From NCBI RefSeq assembly GCF_001590925.1, contig NZ_BCTU01000021.1, positions 121,714 through 185,713 of the forward strand: 64,000 nucleotides of DNA, in the 5' to 3' direction. Under the pieces are notes generated by a model. The model was given only the letters and a program-made list of their open reading frames with translations. It had not been told where the DNA came from and made no database searches. Made by a program: the position numbers and the translations under genes. Each line of letters starts with the position of its first letter. Position 1 is the stretch's first letter. Of this stretch, positions 61,365 through 64,000 are shown piece after piece. Source of the stretch: Serratia plymuthica NBRC 102599 (GTDB lineage Bacteria > Pseudomonadota > Gammaproteobacteria > Enterobacterales > Enterobacteriaceae).

Positions 61365-64000
61365 CTACCTGTTTAGCTGTTTCAATATGGTTTCAAAATA
61401 CTTCTCATTACCTTCAAAAGGTATAACTTGCTTCACTGCTTTTCCTGGCCCTTTACCTTGAGAGTAATCCCATATATTGATATGTGTACCTTTTTCAGGA
61501 TCATAATCAACACGCCAACCCATTTTTCCATCACTGGATTGTCGTCCAATAACCTTTCCATTCCCGGCACTTACTTCTAAGCGTCCAATAACTGGTTTAG
61601 AATTTGCACCTAAATTACCCACGAGATCCAATGCCTTGTTTCGAGCACTTTCCCAGTTTTTCTCTGGTTTAAGAGTTTGTTCGATTTTAGGCTGAGTGCC
61701 TCCTTTCGCCTTACTTATCCCACCAAACGCCGATGCCGCAACACTTGCAACAATTCCTGCCTGAACTTCATCCAAACCATATTCTTTCTGAAGCGCTTCA
61801 GAGACTTTCTGGGTGGCAACAACCCCTTCTACTTGCATTTGCTGAGCAAAGGTCGCTGTCAGATCGTAGACCATCTTGATCGGGATGTCTTCGCCCAATG
61901 CCCGGTCTATGGCCTGCTTCACTGCCATGCTGTCGGCCAATACACCACCGTATTTCTGCTGGCAAGTCGTCGGGCTGGTGGCACAGTCGCTGATAAGCTG
62001 TTGCTGCTGGGCAGTACTCAGCTCTTCATATTTTTTGATGATACCGCCGCAGTCACCGCCACTGGCCTGACAGGACTTCATTTCAGCAGACCATGCATCT
62101 ATCTGCTTACTGCTCAGATAGTTATTCTCCACCGCCGTCTTACCGGCCACGCTACCGCCCACGGCGCCCGCCGTGCTGTCCGCTATCAGTCCACCCGCCA
62201 GCCCGGAAGCCAGTTGGCTCAGTGCGCTGACGTTTTGTTTCTCGGCCTCCGTCAGCGCCGACGGTGCCTTACCATAATACTGCTCGCTGATGATTTTAGC
62301 AGCCAGTTCACCGCTCGCCGCACCCGCGGCCCCCGCCGCCACGTTATTGCCCGACACCAGCGCCACCAGGGCACCCGCTACCGCATGCGCTGCCGCGTTC
62401 GCCGCCGTGTTGCCCTCCGTCCGGCTTTTGATTTCCTTCGCCAGATACGGTGCCAGCGCACCACCCGCCGCCACCCCGATATCACCGCCGCTGAGCCCCG
62501 CCAGCGCCGCGCTGATGGCCGTACCCGCGGCCCAGAAGTTGCTGCCGACCCCATACGCTTGCTGCGCCGCCTTATACTCCGGCGAGGCTTCCAGCATCTG
62601 CTGCCGCTGCTCTGGCGAGGCACTCAGGTAAGCCGGGTCTTTGCTCAGTTTCTCCGCTGCCGCACGCTGCGCCTGCAACATCTGCTTGTTGCCGTAGTCG
62701 CTCACCAGCTGCGTCGCCAGCTGTGTGACTCCCTGGGTAAACGCCAGATTGTCCTTCACCTTCGCCTCATCGAAGATTTTATCGATGCGTCCGTTGGCGT
62801 TGTCCGTATCCCGGCCCAGGGTAGCCACGTCCTGCTGCTGGCCCGCCGTATCGCGAATATCAATATTGCCCGCCGCGATGGCCGACTGCGTGGTGCCGCT
62901 CGCCTTGCCCTTCTCCTTCGCCAGCCCACCACCGGTTGGCCCGCCGGTCGACAGGCCGAACCCGCTACTGCTGGCCTTGTATTCCGCCTTGTTATCTATG
63001 GCGTCCCAGCCCAGCGTACCGGTCGACAGCTGGTTTTTGATGCTGTCCGCCGTCGAGGCAATCACCCCGCCGTTCAGCTGAGTGTGTTTACCGACGTTAA
63101 TATCAAACCCTTTATCACCGGCAAACAGCCCGCTTTGCTCACCCACGCTGGCGTATTCGCTGTCGATTTTGGTCTGGCTCATGCTCAGCGATGCCGACCC
63201 CGTCATCGAACCGAAGGTAAAGCTGGCTCCCGCGCTGCTGTCCTTCTGCCAGCTGTGGTAATCGTCGGTATCCTGCAAGCTGCTGATGGACAGGTCACGA
63301 CCGGCATCCACCTTAATCTTCTCACCCAGCGCCTGCGCGCCGGACAGCACCGTATCGCGCCCGCTGCTCAGGCTCAGTTCATCCCGCGCATTCACCCGCG
63401 TGTTAACGTACTCGGTGCTGTTACCGTCGCTGGCACCTTTCGACTGATAACCGCTGGCCGAGGCACCAATGCCGGTCTCCTGCCCCAGCGAGATATGCAC
63501 CCCGGCGTTCCAGCCGCTGCTGTTGTTCTTGCTGGTTTGCTCCCTGTTGTTGCTTGCCGCGTCCAGCAACACGTCGTTTTGCGCCACCAACGTCACCTTG
63601 TTGCCGGTGATACCACTGCCGCTGACATGCACGTCACCGCCGGCTCCGTTCGCCCCCGTGGCGACCAGCGCGACATTGCCGCCCGCCGTCAGGTTGCTGC
63701 CGCGTACCTGGTTTTGCGCCAGTTCAGACTCGGAGGTGCTTTTACTGGCACCCACGCTCAGTTGCACTTTCACGCTATTGGACAGCTCACCGTTGGCCAG
63801 CCCCTGCGCCTGATCGGCGCTAGCCTCCGAGTTAACCCAACCGGCGCGCACGGCCTGTACCGCGTAGAGGGCTTTCAGCCTGCCATCGCCGGTATCCTCC
63901 GCACGCTTAAACGAATCATTGATTGCCAGCAGGGTATCGGTGATGGGGCTGGACAGCGCCACCGTCAACCCGCTCTGCTTCTGCTCGTAGCGCTCCTTGC
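61365..64000 (-). CDS. cdiA: CdiA, contact-dependent growth inhibition effector (5' part outside the window)
   Basis: The frame is open to the right edge; about 878 C-terminal residues are visible. Haemagglutinin-type repeats (VALVATGANGAGGDVHVSGS and similar) come first, then an Ala/Gly-rich pretoxin region (ALAGLSGGDIGVAAGGALAP). VENNYLS at 62115-62132 marks the toxin junction, leaving a tip of about 255 residues. The tip ends with a compact domain (GKMGWRVDYDPEKGTHINIW, GKGPGKAVKQVIPFEGNEKY) likely to be a nuclease; its family was not identified. CdiA is exported by CdiB, presented on the cell surface and delivered into neighbours. Confidence 0.93.
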   Translation of the reverse strand, partial: KERYEQKQSGLTVALSSPITDTLLAINDSFKRAEDTGDGRLKALYAVQAVRAGWVNSEASADQAQGLANGELSNSVKVQLSVGASKSTSESELAQNQVRGSNLTAGGNVALVATGANGAGGDVHVSGSGITGNKVTLVAQNDVLLDAASNNREQTSKNNSSGWNAGVHISLGQETGIGASASGYQSKGASDGNSTEYVNTRVNARDELSLSSGRDTVLSGAQALGEKIKVDAGRDLSISSLQDTDDYHSWQKDSSAGASFTFGSMTGSASLSMSQTKIDSEYASVGEQSGLFAGDKGFDINVGKHTQLNGGVIASTADSIKNQLSTGTLGWDAIDNKAEYKASSSGFGLSTGGPTGGGLAKEKGKASGTTQSAIAAGNIDIRDTAGQQQDVATLGRDTDNANGRIDKIFDEAKVKDNLAFTQGVTQLATQLVSDYGNKQMLQAQRAAAEKLSKDPAYLSASPEQRQQMLEASPEYKAAQQAYGVGSNFWAAGTAISAALAGLSGGDIGVAAGGALAPYLAKEIKSRTEGNTAANAAAHAVAGALVALVSGNNVAAGAAGAASGELAAKIISEQYYGKAPSALTEAEKQNVSALSQLASGLAGGLIADSTAGAVGGSVAGKTAVENNYLSSKQIDAWSAEMKSCQASGGDCGGIIKKYEELSTAQQQQLISDCATSPTTCQQKYGGVLADSMAVKQAIDRALGEDIPIKMVYDLTATFAQQMQVEGVVATQKVSEALQKEYGLDEVQAGIVASVAASAFGGISKAKGGTQPKIEQTLKPEKNWESARNKALDLVGNLGANSKPVIGRLEVSAGNGKVIGRQSSDGKMGWRVDYDPEKGTHINIWDYSQGKGPGKAVKQVIPFEGNEKYFETILKQLNR

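Noticed and set aside
59147..64000. CRISPR array or prophage at the right end
   Set aside because: No regularly spaced direct repeats, integrase or phage structural genes were seen; the accessory character is explained by the CDI locus.

Overview
The window is chromosomal DNA from a gammaproteobacterium of the Enterobacterales, most likely a Serratia. Gene order and protein sequences follow the E. coli murA-mla-lpt-rpoN, gltBD, sspAB and arcB neighbourhoods closely. GC content is moderately high, and the accessory genes (a secreted barnase next to barstar, a CDI locus, Yersinia/Serratia-type intergenic palindromes) fit Serratia better than Escherichia. The species call is an inference. No tRNA, rRNA, CRISPR array or intact insertion sequence was seen.

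Layout. 1-3.3 kb: end of lpoA, then yraN, diaA, dolP. 3.4-8.3 kb: mtgA-elbB, the sRNA gene arcZ antisense to the arcB tail, arcB and yhcC. 8.3-15 kb: a 690-base regulatory region and gltBD. 15-19.5 kb: sspBA, rpsI-rplM, zapE and zapG. 19.6-22.2 kb: proteases degQ and degS. 22.2-27.1 kb: murA-ibaG and the phospholipid transport operon mlaFEDCB. 27.4-35.6 kb: yrbG-kdsDC-lptCAB-rpoN-hpf-ptsN-rapZ-npr, which makes Kdo, exports LPS and carries the nitrogen PTS. All of this is core genome.

35.6-44.5 kb holds a leftward ten-gene accessory operon: a PRD protein, an SFCGS protein, DUF4312, two multipass membrane proteins (DUF4311, DUF4310), an amidohydrolase, a SelA-like PLP enzyme, a KDPG-aldolase-like enzyme, an exported lactonase and a PTS-type activator. 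It looks like an uptake and catabolic system for an unidentified, possibly amino-sugar-acid, substrate. It is the best candidate in the window for an incompletely described system.

45-49.6 kb: rnk with an attenuator-like leader, then an unfamiliar cluster (TauE-like permease, formyltransferase, FAD/NAD(P)-binding protein broken by an in-frame amber codon) beside an AraC regulator. 49.6-57.7 kb: cybC, tldE, darP, a barnase/barstar pair, the aaeXAB efflux operon and aaeR. 57.6-59.1 kb: a small membrane protein and a nucleoside hydrolase. 59.1-64 kb: the tail of a contact-dependent inhibition locus, read leftward: cdiA (cut by the window edge), cdiI, then a displaced orphan toxin tip with a deaminase-like zinc motif and its own putative immunity gene, followed by decayed SymE-like fragments.

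Four copies of one intergenic palindromic repeat, in different deletion states, are scattered between 33 and 50 kb. One of them lies inside the rpoN operon.
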